Assembly: GCA_028679185.1 (NCBI GenBank)
Contig: JAJRBZ010000080.1
Span: forward strand, 1-40,618
Length of the DNA stretch: 40,618 nt
DNA from: Methanoregula sp.
GTDB taxonomy: Archaea; Halobacteriota; Methanomicrobia; Methanomicrobiales; Methanospirillaceae
Direction of reading: 5' to 3'
In this document: one piece after another, positions 7,281 through 14,034 of the stretch
How the letters are laid out: each line of letters opens with the position of its first letter
Numbering within the stretch: the stretch's first letter is position 1
Made by a program: the position numbers and the translations under genes
The notes under the pieces: model-generated
Databases searched by the model: none
The model's input: the letters and a program-made list of their open reading frames with translations, nothing else
What the model was told of the DNA's origin: nothing

Positions 7281-8279
7281 ATGCCGGAAACACAACATAA
7301 TCACCGTGAAATTATCATCAATGTAGAAAACCTGGAACATTCTTACGGGAATTTCAAAGCTGTGGACGGGATAAGTTTCTCGGTTAAAAAGGGCGAGATC
7401 TTTTCATTTCTCGGGCCCAACGGCGCCGGCAAGAGCACAGCCATCAATATCCTCATTACCCTGCTTGCAAAGCAAAAAGGCGATGCAACTGTTGCAGGAT
7501 ACGATGTAACCAAAGATCCCCAGAAAGTCCGCGAATCAATAGGTATAGTTTTCCAGGATATTACCCTTGACCGTGATATGACGGTCTGGGAAATCCTCGA
7601 ATTTCATGGCAGACTCTATAACATGCCCCCTGAACAACGCAGGAAAAGAATCGAAGAACTCCTGGATCTTGTAGAGCTGGGAGCAAAGCGGAACGAACGG
7701 ACAAAAAACCTCAGCGGGGGTATGAAACGCCGGCTTGAGATCGCACGCGGCCTCATGACGCGTCCTAAGGTTCTCTTTTTGGATGAACCTACGATAGGGC
7801 TTGACCCGCAGACCAGGATGAGGATGTGGGATTATATCAAGGGGGTGAATAATGAAGGGACGACAATCTTTCTCACGACTCATTACATGGACGAAGCAGA
7901 CCAGCTCTCTGACCGGATCAGCATCATCGATCAGGGAAAAATTGTCATCTCCGGTACATCATGGGAACTCAAGAACACGCTCGGAAGGGATCTCATCTAC
8001 CTTGAAACAAATGACAATAACGCTGCAATCCGGCTTTTGCAGGACCTTCCCAGTGTCCGTGATGTCAAGCCAAAGAGAAAAGGATTTGTGCTTATGGTAA
8101 ACGAGGACGGAACGAAGGTGTTACCTGTTGTCATAGATGTACTGCGTAATGCAGGAATTGAGACTTTAACAATCAACTTAAAAAAACCGTCCATGGACGA
8201 TGTATTTGTTTTTTATACCGGAAAAGAGCTCCGTGACGAACCGTCCGGAAAAATTCCGATGCGACCGGGAGGACGATGA
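7281..8279 (+). CDS. ABC transporter ATPase, DrrA/ABC-2 exporter type
   Basis: The cytoplasmic ATPase of a two-gene ABC-2 exporter; the substrate is unknown (drug, lipid or polysaccharide are all seen for this family). Walker A is GPNGAGKST at residues 45-53, the signature is LSGGMKRRLEIARG, Walker B is VLFLDEPTIGLDP, and the switch His is in 'LTTHYMDEAD'. The C-terminal 80 residues form the DrrA-type extension seen in daunorubicin-resistance-like ATPases. The length of 332 is typical. The SD GGGAGGTG stands about seven bases before ATG 7281. The permease follows one base after the stop. The preceding 269 bases carry no supported gene. Confidence 0.92.
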   Translation: MPETQHNHREIIINVENLEHSYGNFKAVDGISFSVKKGEIFSFLGPNGAGKSTAINILITLLAKQKGDATVAGYDVTKDPQKVRESIGIVFQDITLDRDMTVWEILEFHGRLYNMPPEQRRKRIEELLDLVELGAKRNERTKNLSGGMKRRLEIARGLMTRPKVLFLDEPTIGLDPQTRMRMWDYIKGVNNEGTTIFLTTHYMDEADQLSDRISIIDQGKIVISGTSWELKNTLGRDLIYLETNDNNAAIRLLQDLPSVRDVKPKRKGFVLMVNEDGTKVLPVVIDVLRNAGIETLTINLKKPSMDDVFVFYTGKELRDEPSGKIPMRPGGR

Positions 8280-8280
8280 T

Positions 8281-9117
8281 ATGACCCTGGGTTTTACCAC
8301 AATTTACTGGAGGGATATGATCAGATTTGTCAGGTTCAAGACTCTGCTTGTCTCTTCCCTTCTCCAGCCAGCTCTCTGGCTTGCATTTTTTGGTATTGCG
8401 ATGTCCAGCAGTTTTGATACGCTGATGGCCGGCATGCCGGTACCGCCCGGAGCTCACAGCGTTGGTTATCTCACGTTCATGGGGGCAGGTATTATCGCAA
8501 TGACAACGCTGTTCACGAGTCTCTTTGGCGGGATTGTAATTCTCTTTGACAAAAACTGGGGACTGATGCGTGAGATTCTTGCAAGTCCGATGAACAGGAA
8601 CCATATCATCTTCGGCATAGGGCTCTCGGGAGTTACCAAATCATTTATACAGGCGGTAATAATCATGGTCTTTGGCATCCTTATTGGTGCGGCATTCTTT
8701 GCAGGATTTTCACCCGTTGAAATTATCGTTGGCGTTGCCGGAGTCCTCGCTTTTGTAGGCATGTTTGCCCTAGGATTCCTCTTCCTCTCAGCTGCGATTG
8801 CCATTTCCATGGAGAGTCCTGAAGGACTGCAGGGAGTCACGACTCTTTTAACCATGCCGATATTTTTTGCCAGCAACGCTCTCTACCCGATTGATGCGTT
8901 CCCGGAGATTCTGAAAATTCTCTCTGTCTACAATCCCATGACGCTGCTCATAACCGGGATCCGGTATTTTGTCATAGGCCCGGATTTCATTGCCCTTGGG
9001 AAACATTACCAGTACACCCAGTCTGATATTCTCACATCCTATCTTGGCCTGATGCTCTTTACCGCATTCATGTTCGGATTGGCCTGGTGGCGGTTTAAAA
9101 AAGCAGTCGTTACATAA
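8281..9117 (+). CDS. ABC-2 type transporter permease
   Basis: The membrane partner of the preceding ATPase. From ATG 8281 it is 278 residues with six hydrophobic segments, an N-terminal amphipathic part (YWRDMIRFVRF) and the ABC-2 central pattern 'REILASPMNRNHIIFG' between helices two and three. Later come 'FFASNALYPIDAFPEILKILSVYNPMTLLITGIRY', the usual loop and final helix region. The start was set by the SD GGAGGACGATGAT lying before 8281 and inside the end of the ATPase gene. A longer frame from 8200 would overlap that gene by 80 bases and lacks the family's usual N-terminus. Confidence 0.92.
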   Translation: MTLGFTTIYWRDMIRFVRFKTLLVSSLLQPALWLAFFGIAMSSSFDTLMAGMPVPPGAHSVGYLTFMGAGIIAMTTLFTSLFGGIVILFDKNWGLMREILASPMNRNHIIFGIGLSGVTKSFIQAVIIMVFGILIGAAFFAGFSPVEIIVGVAGVLAFVGMFALGFLFLSAAIAISMESPEGLQGVTTLLTMPIFFASNALYPIDAFPEILKILSVYNPMTLLITGIRYFVIGPDFIALGKHYQYTQSDILTSYLGLMLFTAFMFGLAWWRFKKAVVT

Positions 9118-9228
9118 GCCAACAGGCTTTATTGTACGATTTTTTTCATTATGATCCGATGTACTACGCTGCAGAATTATTCAATAGCAGGCAGATGAAC
9201 TCTAGTAGTATATATTCCGGAGCTGGGG

Positions 9229-10323
9229 ATGGCGCACATACTGGTCTCGCCACTGAACTGGGGTCTTGGTCATGCAACCCGTGATATCCCGATTATTCAG
9301 AAACTGCTTTTTCATCACCATGATGTGACGATTGCAGCGGCGGGAAATGCACGGTCTGTGCTTGAACAGGAATTTCCTGACTGCAGGTCAATTCATTTTC
9401 CTGATTATCCCGCTCCCTACAGTACAAGCCGGTTTTTTCTTCCGAAATTTGCAGCTTCCCTTCCGTTCATGCTCAAGGCGATTTCCGATGAACGGAAAAA
9501 TCTGAATGCAATTCTTTCAAAAGACCGGTATGATCTTATTATCAGTGACAACAGGCTGGGCGTTTATTCTTCAAAAATTCCTTCAGTCTTTATCACCCAC
9601 CAGCTCCATTATCACCTGCCCGTAATCTTCTGGCCGGTCGAGCTCCTCGCACTGGTGATGAACGGGTACCTGCATGGCAAATACAGGCATGTAATTGTAC
9701 CTGATAATCCTCTTGGTGCGCAAGCCCTGGCCGGAAAACTTTCCCGGCCCGGGACCGATGAAACAAAAAAAAGAGTGTATTTTTCCGGTATCCTCACAAG
9801 CACTCATAAACTCGATATCGGGCAGGATCTTGATTTTCTCGTGATGATTTCAGGACCTGAGCCCCAGAGGAAACAGCTTGAACAGATCCTGTTACGTCAG
9901 ATCCATAATATTTCCGGAACCTGTGTCATCCTGCTTGGCAGTCCCGGTTACCATGATATTCAGACACGATATGAAAATTGCAGGGTTATTCCCTATGCAT
10001 CAACACCGGAAAAAGAATATCTCATGAACAGGGCGAGATTTATCATTTGTCGTTCAGGATACACATCAATCATGGAGATTGCGGAGCTCAGAAAGAACCA
10101 GGCGCTGTTCATCCCGACACCCGGGCAGACTGAGCAGGAATACCTGTCATGGTATTATGAAAAAAAAGGCTGGTTCCATTCACAAAACCAGTACAGGCTC
10201 GATCTTTCAGAAGATATCAGGATCGCGCAGCAACCGCATTACACAGGATTTCCTCCTGTATCCAGAACTAAGGAGAATATAAAAAGGCTCTATGACGACA
10301 TATTTGCATATTATCTTGATTGA
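9229..10323 (+). CDS. MurG-like (GT28/GT-B) glycosyltransferase
   Basis: A soluble or membrane-associated GT-B fold sugar transferase. The N-terminus 'HILVSPLNWGLGHATRDIPIIQKL' is the acceptor-side glycine-rich loop with the GHATR motif of the MurG-like group. The C-terminal half has 'ARFIICRSGYTSIMEIAELRKNQALFIPTPGQTEQEYLSWYYEKKG', the nucleotide-sugar site of GT28 enzymes. The length of 364 is usual. GGAG sits about eight bases before ATG 9229. Donor and acceptor cannot be read. It follows the ABC exporter by 111 bases, so a shared role in making and exporting a glycolipid is possible but only inferred from position. Confidence 0.8.
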   Translation: MAHILVSPLNWGLGHATRDIPIIQKLLFHHHDVTIAAAGNARSVLEQEFPDCRSIHFPDYPAPYSTSRFFLPKFAASLPFMLKAISDERKNLNAILSKDRYDLIISDNRLGVYSSKIPSVFITHQLHYHLPVIFWPVELLALVMNGYLHGKYRHVIVPDNPLGAQALAGKLSRPGTDETKKRVYFSGILTSTHKLDIGQDLDFLVMISGPEPQRKQLEQILLRQIHNISGTCVILLGSPGYHDIQTRYENCRVIPYASTPEKEYLMNRARFIICRSGYTSIMEIAELRKNQALFIPTPGQTEQEYLSWYYEKKGWFHSQNQYRLDLSEDIRIAQQPHYTGFPPVSRTKENIKRLYDDIFAYYLD

Positions 10324-10385
10324 TTGCATGTCTGCCGGGTAAAGAATAACCAGGTGATACTTAAAAGAGGGAAAAACCCATTTCC

Positions 10386-10604
10386 ATGGACGAACTGGTA
10401 ATAACCGGAGTGTTTGGCTTCATCGGGGTCTTTATCGCAGCTGCCATGCTTCTTTACGGTTTATTCATAATTGCAGGAATGGTTGTTACTCTGATTGTTA
10501 CCGGAGAGTATGGTGCAGCCTTTGCCATAGTACTTGGCATTTTTATTTTTGTATTTCTCTATATTGAGACCGGTTGCCGGCTGCACAAAACAGATCGGAT
10601 ATGA
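10386..10604 (+). CDS. Small two-helix membrane protein
   Basis: The 72-residue product has two long hydrophobic stretches (about residues 4-38 and 44-60) separated by a short GEYGA turn. It ends in a polar basic tail (GCRLHKTDRI). I do not recognise the family. It lies 62 bases after the glycosyltransferase in the same direction and may be co-transcribed with it. No strong SD is visible; the initiator ATG 10386 is the only sensible start. The coding call rests on membrane-protein composition and the absence of any other gene here. Confidence 0.6.
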   Translation: MDELVITGVFGFIGVFIAAAMLLYGLFIIAGMVVTLIVTGEYGAAFAIVLGIFIFVFLYIETGCRLHKTDRI

Positions 10605-10811
10605 TAATTTTTTCTTATTCCCATGACGCTGCAATCCGGTAACCGGCTCATTGTTCCCGTTTCCGGCATCATGGTCTGCTCATATCATTCCTGATGCAGC
10701 TTTCTTTCATCCTTTGGAACAGACAGATCAGCAGATAGATATGAAGCCGGATAACGAAACCCAGATGCATGACAAGTAGCAGGAGGAGGAACAGGGCACC
10801 TCCATGGAAAT

Positions 10812-10828
10812 TTTGGTATCATACCAAA
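10812..10828. promoter_or_regulatory. Perfect palindrome, probable operator of the DtxR-family regulator
   Basis: TTTGGTATCATACCAAA is a perfect inverted repeat with 8-base arms about one central base. It lies 33-49 bases before ATG 10861 of the metal regulator gene and ahead of the metal-transporter genes. DtxR/MntR-family proteins bind such palindromes as dimers. Autoregulation is inferred. Confidence 0.55.
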
Positions 10829-10860
10829 TCTTATTCAACAGCAATGGTACAGAAAATACT

Positions 10861-11301
10861 ATGGAAATGAATGATGGTCTTGAGCTCCCGGCCAAAAAGG
10901 TGGAGTATCTCAAGTACCTCTTTGGCCGTAATACAGCGGTGAAAACAAATGACCTTGCCTCACGTTTCGGAGTCGACCCGTCAACCATCACAAAAACAAT
11001 CAATGAACTTGCAGAATCCGGGTATATCACCCATGTACCCTATCACGGAGTCCGACTTTCAGAAGATGGAAAACAGTATGCAGAATTTTGCATAAAACGG
11101 CACAGGATACTCGCCCTTATGCTGGCTCATTACGGGCTTTCAGATGAAAGGGCATGCAGCGAAGTATCACGTTTTGAAGGTCTTGTCTCCCGTTACGCTA
11201 TCGATCGCATATGTCATGCAATGGGACATCCGCGTCAGGGTATCTGCGGTAAAATAACTCATGATTCCTTGTGTCCTGAGTGCGAAGTACAGGATGCCTG
11301 A
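10861..11301 (+). CDS. DtxR/MntR-family metal-dependent transcription regulator
   Basis: Residues about 10-70 form a winged helix (YLKYLFGRNTAVKTNDLASRFGVDPSTITKTINELAESGYITHVPYHGVRLSEDGKQYA). It is followed by the DtxR dimerisation and metal region (RHRILALMLAHYGLSDERACSEVSRFEGLVSRYAIDRICHAMGHPR), with conserved His, Cys and Glu ligand positions. A cysteine pair near the end (C..H.SLCPEC) may bind extra metal. There is no SH3-like third domain. ATG 10861 (146 residues) is chosen because the family begins here. A start at 10804 would put the operator palindrome inside the reading frame, though AGGAGG lies upstream of it. It heads a CbiQ-CbiO-CbiM locus and likely controls it. Confidence 0.85.
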   Translation: MEMNDGLELPAKKVEYLKYLFGRNTAVKTNDLASRFGVDPSTITKTINELAESGYITHVPYHGVRLSEDGKQYAEFCIKRHRILALMLAHYGLSDERACSEVSRFEGLVSRYAIDRICHAMGHPRQGICGKITHDSLCPECEVQDA

Positions 11302-11350
11302 TCAAAAATGAACTGTCCTGTCGGAAGATTCGGGAGGGACAAACGTCAGC

Positions 11351-12142
11351 ATGAAAACCCTTTCTGATCATATCCCTGATCTGAACCTCATTACCTATTA
11401 CGCAGAAAATCAGCGATCCTGGTTTTCAGGCATGAGCCCTTGGACAAAATTTATCCTTCTCATCCTCGTTATTCTTATGGTCACCCTGACAAGTGACAGT
11501 ATCATTCTTATTGGGCTGTACCTGGTCATTCTCGGTGCTTATACCTCCGCTCACCTTCCGGTCAGGAAACTGTTTGCCTGGTATATCCTGCCGGCTCTTT
11601 TCGTCCTGTCGCTGGTTGGCATCATGGCATGGAACGAACCGGGAATCACGATAATTTCATTCAGTATTGGCAAAATACCCTTTATTCTTACGGACAGAGG
11701 CATTCTGCTTGTCCTTGGATTACTGCTCAAAGCTCTGACGGTCGTGACCTATTCGTTGTTTTTCCTTATGACTACACGTTACCAGCACTTTGCTGCAATG
11801 ATCTGCCATATTTTCCCGTATCCTGTGGACCAGATCTTTCTCATGGCGTACCGGTTCCTGTTCCTGACGCTTGCTATGATCGACTCGATACTCAAAGCGG
11901 TTAATTCCAGGGGTGGTGGTGTCATCCATAGTATCCGTAAGCAGGGACGGATGTTTGCAGAAGTCTTCGCACTGGTATTTATCCGCTCATTTGAGCGTTC
12001 GGAACGGGTGCATAAGGCAATGATTGCGCGGGGATTTTCCGGGTCTTATAGTACAACAGTTGAAGTCCCCGCGCTTACGCTGTATGATTACCTGATTGTT
12101 GGTGCGGGTGCTGCCATCGTCATTGCGGTGGCAATAAAATGA
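11351..12142 (+). CDS. cbiQ: Energy-coupling factor transmembrane protein, CbiQ/NikQ type
   Basis: The T-component of a group I ECF metal importer (cobalt or nickel). The 263-residue protein has about five membrane helices. In the C-terminal cytoplasmic part are the coupling-helix motifs: 'LKAVNSRGGG' and 'RSFERSERVHKAMIARGFSG', the second matching the A-x-x-x-R-G signature that docks onto the ATPase. GGGAGGG precedes ATG 11351. It lies 49 bases after the DtxR-type regulator and 28 bases before the ATPase gene, so these form one transcription unit. Metal specificity is not readable from this subunit. Confidence 0.9.
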   Translation: MKTLSDHIPDLNLITYYAENQRSWFSGMSPWTKFILLILVILMVTLTSDSIILIGLYLVILGAYTSAHLPVRKLFAWYILPALFVLSLVGIMAWNEPGITIISFSIGKIPFILTDRGILLVLGLLLKALTVVTYSLFFLMTTRYQHFAAMICHIFPYPVDQIFLMAYRFLFLTLAMIDSILKAVNSRGGGVIHSIRKQGRMFAEVFALVFIRSFERSERVHKAMIARGFSGSYSTTVEVPALTLYDYLIVGAGAAIVIAVAIK

Positions 12143-12170
12143 CAGTATCTTTCAGGAGGGTAACAGAACC

Positions 12171-13055
12171 ATGACCATTATCCGTGCGGATCCGAAGAGC
12201 ATTCCTCACTGCTCGCATAATGACAAAGAATCTGAGTTGATCCATGTTGACTGCGCAAGCCATATCTATCCTGATGGCAGCGTGGGGATCCATGATATGT
12301 GCTTCTATGTTCAGAAAAACGAGATTGTGGCTTTGTGCGGACCAAATGGTTCGGGAAAATCCACGCTCATCGAACACCTGAACGGGCTGCTTACACCATC
12401 GGAGGGCAGTATTGCGGTGAACGGCAAATCTATCACAACAGGCGAACACACGGGTCTTTGGCGAGACGTCGGTATAGTTTTCCAGCGATCTGATGACCAG
12501 CTCTTTGCCCCGACAGTTCTTGATGATGTGATGTTCGGTCCACTTAATCTGGGCATGTCCCGCGACGCGGCAAGAACTTCTGCCATGGAAGCCCTCGCTG
12601 CTGTAGGGGCTGCAGATCTTATCGGAAAACTACCCAACTACCTTTCCGGAGGTCAGAAGCGACTGGTTTCAATCGCCGGTATCCTTGCAATGAAACCCAA
12701 GATTATCGCGCTGGATGAACCAACTTCGGATCTCGATCCGGTCCATAGCGGGATGATTGAACATCTTATCCTTGAATTAAAACAGCGGTTCGGGATCAGC
12801 ATCGTTATTGCCACCCATGACCTCGATTTTGCAGCGAGGATAGCAGACCGGATCTGTCTTGTAAGGAAAGGATCCATCTATGCTGAGGGTTCTCCCGCTG
12901 AAATTTTTTATGAGTTGCCACTGCTGCAGGAAACAGAATTAAAACCCCCCCAGATTGTTCAGATATATCTTACCTTCTGCCAGAAGATGGGTATAGTTGC
13001 GGATCTCCACCCGATTACCATTGAGGAAATGATGGCTGCAATCCATTGGAAATGA
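12171..13055 (+). CDS. cbiO: ECF/cobalt-nickel ABC transporter ATPase, CbiO type
   Basis: Drives the ECF importer. Walker A is GPNGSGKST, the Q-loop reads 'VGIVFQRSDDQLFAPTVLDDVMFGPLNLG' (the CbiO-type 'QNPDDQLF' feature), the signature is LSGGQKRLVSIAGIL, Walker B is IIALDEPTSDLDP, and the switch His is in 'IATHDLDFAARIADRI'. It carries about 30 extra N-terminal residues before the ATPase fold and a C-terminal tail of about 50 residues. CAGGAGGG stands about ten bases before ATG 12171. The length of 294 is normal. Only one ATPase gene is present, consistent with a homodimeric CbiO. Confidence 0.93.
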   Translation: MTIIRADPKSIPHCSHNDKESELIHVDCASHIYPDGSVGIHDMCFYVQKNEIVALCGPNGSGKSTLIEHLNGLLTPSEGSIAVNGKSITTGEHTGLWRDVGIVFQRSDDQLFAPTVLDDVMFGPLNLGMSRDAARTSAMEALAAVGAADLIGKLPNYLSGGQKRLVSIAGILAMKPKIIALDEPTSDLDPVHSGMIEHLILELKQRFGISIVIATHDLDFAARIADRICLVRKGSIYAEGSPAEIFYELPLLQETELKPPQIVQIYLTFCQKMGIVADLHPITIEEMMAAIHWK

Positions 13056-13129
13056 TGCCGGGATATATCAGTTGAAATAATTTGGAGTTGCCCCAAGATT
13101 TTCATAAAGTATTTATTTAATCCATTCAT

Positions 13130-13153
13130 TGGTCATCGTATATCAGATAACCA
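13130..13153. promoter_or_regulatory. Imperfect inverted repeat upstream of the CbiM-like gene
   Basis: TGGTCATC (13130-13137) and GATAACCA (13146-13153) match as reverse complements at seven of eight positions, around an 8-base spacer. The site lies 26 bases before ATG 13179 and just after a TATA-like TATTTATTTAAT. It shares the TTGGT/ACCA edge with the palindrome at 10812-10828 and could be a second, weaker operator. Confidence 0.25.
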
Positions 13154-13178
13154 TCGGAAAAAACTGCGGGTTTGTAAC

Positions 13179-13829
13179 ATGGCACATATACATCTTGAAG
13201 ATGGATCGTTTACCCTTTTCTGGGCTTGTGTCTGGTGGGCAATTGCACTTATCCTTATCAGTGCCGCGCTTTTATGGGTGAGATCAGGTAAAAAAATCGA
13301 TAACCGCAGGATAACTCTCGCAGCGTTTTGTACTGCTGCGGCATTTGCAGTCTTTCAGGTAAGTATCCCGATATTTGGAGGGATTCACCTTAATCTCACA
13401 CCCCTGATCGGTATTCTTATCGGGCCGGCTTTTGGCTCGTTTGTCGTTCTCATTACCAACATTCTTTCAGCAGCAATCGGTCACGGCGGCTGGGGAATGA
13501 TCGGGGCAAACCTGCTTGTTAATATCATTGAGGTGATTGTTGCCTATGTCCTCTTCCGGGTGCTGAAAAAAATTTTTCCGGGACCCTTTGCCCGTGGAGG
13601 GATAGCAACACTCGCTGGTTTGTTCTGCGGCAACCTGGCCATGATTGCCATTATCATTATTTCCGGTGTCCAGGGGTTTACCCAGACCCCGTCCCAGATC
13701 CTTGGCGGTCTTGTTCTTATAGCTGGTGTTAATATGGGTTTTGCGTTCATTGAGGCTGGTATCAGTGCTATGATAATTTCATACATTATCCGGGTCAGAC
13801 CGGATATGCTGGAAAGTGAGCGATCCTGA
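13179..13829 (+). CDS. cbiM: CbiM/NikM-like substrate-binding component of ECF metal importer
   Basis: The S-component that binds Co2+ or Ni2+. The 216-residue protein has about six helices. After the N-terminal MAHIHLEDGSF come 'FGGIHLNLTPLIGILIGPAFGSFVVLITNILSAAIGHGGWGMIGANL', the conserved CbiM centre, with His in GGIHLNL and HGG. In the family the amino terminus and His2 form the metal site. Removal of Met before Ala would leave A-H-I here and put a His at position 2. The gene has its own TATA-like region 60 bases upstream and follows cbiO by 123 bases. In most operons cbiM comes first, so the order is altered. Confidence 0.88.
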   Translation: MAHIHLEDGSFTLFWACVWWAIALILISAALLWVRSGKKIDNRRITLAAFCTAAAFAVFQVSIPIFGGIHLNLTPLIGILIGPAFGSFVVLITNILSAAIGHGGWGMIGANLLVNIIEVIVAYVLFRVLKKIFPGPFARGGIATLAGLFCGNLAMIAIIIISGVQGFTQTPSQILGGLVLIAGVNMGFAFIEAGISAMIISYIIRVRPDMLESERS

Positions 13830-13836
13830 CAGTGAT

Positions 13837-13956
13837 ATGCCCAGGAAAAAACAGGTGACCTTCGCGGTAATTATCGCCGTAACGGGAATCGCTGCAGCGG
13901 CTGCATTCCGGTTCACCGTTCTGAGGGATAGTGCAGAGCGGTTCAAGAACGCATGA
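13837..13956 (+). CDS. Very small membrane protein, CbiN/PDGLE-like position
   Basis: ATG 13837 begins a 39-residue frame seven bases after the cbiM stop. The product has a basic N-terminus (MPRKKQ), one hydrophobic helix (TFAVIIAVTGIAAAAAFRF) and a charged tail (LRDSAERFKNA). CbiN, NikN and PDGLE-domain accessory subunits next to CbiM have this build: a helix, an external loop and often a Ser/Asp-rich start. The full two-helix CbiN form and the PDGLE motif are absent, so this is either a shortened accessory subunit or a remnant. The position supports coding; the function is inferred. Confidence 0.55.
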   Translation: MPRKKQVTFAVIIAVTGIAAAAAFRFTVLRDSAERFKNA

Positions 13957-14012
13957 GGGAACTCTTCATCATAGGGATGGATGGAGGCGATGAAACGCCA
14001 AAAACCGTGAGT

Positions 14013-14025
14013 GAAAAATTTTTTT
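14013..14025. terminator. T-run terminator between convergent units
   Basis: GAAAAATTTTTTT just after the metal locus gives seven Ts on the plus strand and five on the minus strand. It could end both the cbiM unit and the convergent coiled-coil gene, whose stop is at 14035. Confidence 0.4.
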
Positions 14026-14034
14026 AATTAATTT

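Noticed and set aside
6916-7326. Plus-strand 136-residue frame across the pth2 5' end and the upstream region of the ABC ATPase
   Set aside because: It overlaps pth2 on the other strand and the ATPase gene in another frame, has no domain, and its composition is not protein-like.
13953-14027. 24-codon frame (MRELFIIGMDGG...) starting in an ATGA overlap after the CbiN-like ORF
   Set aside because: It is very short, ends in the terminator T-run and has no recognisable features.
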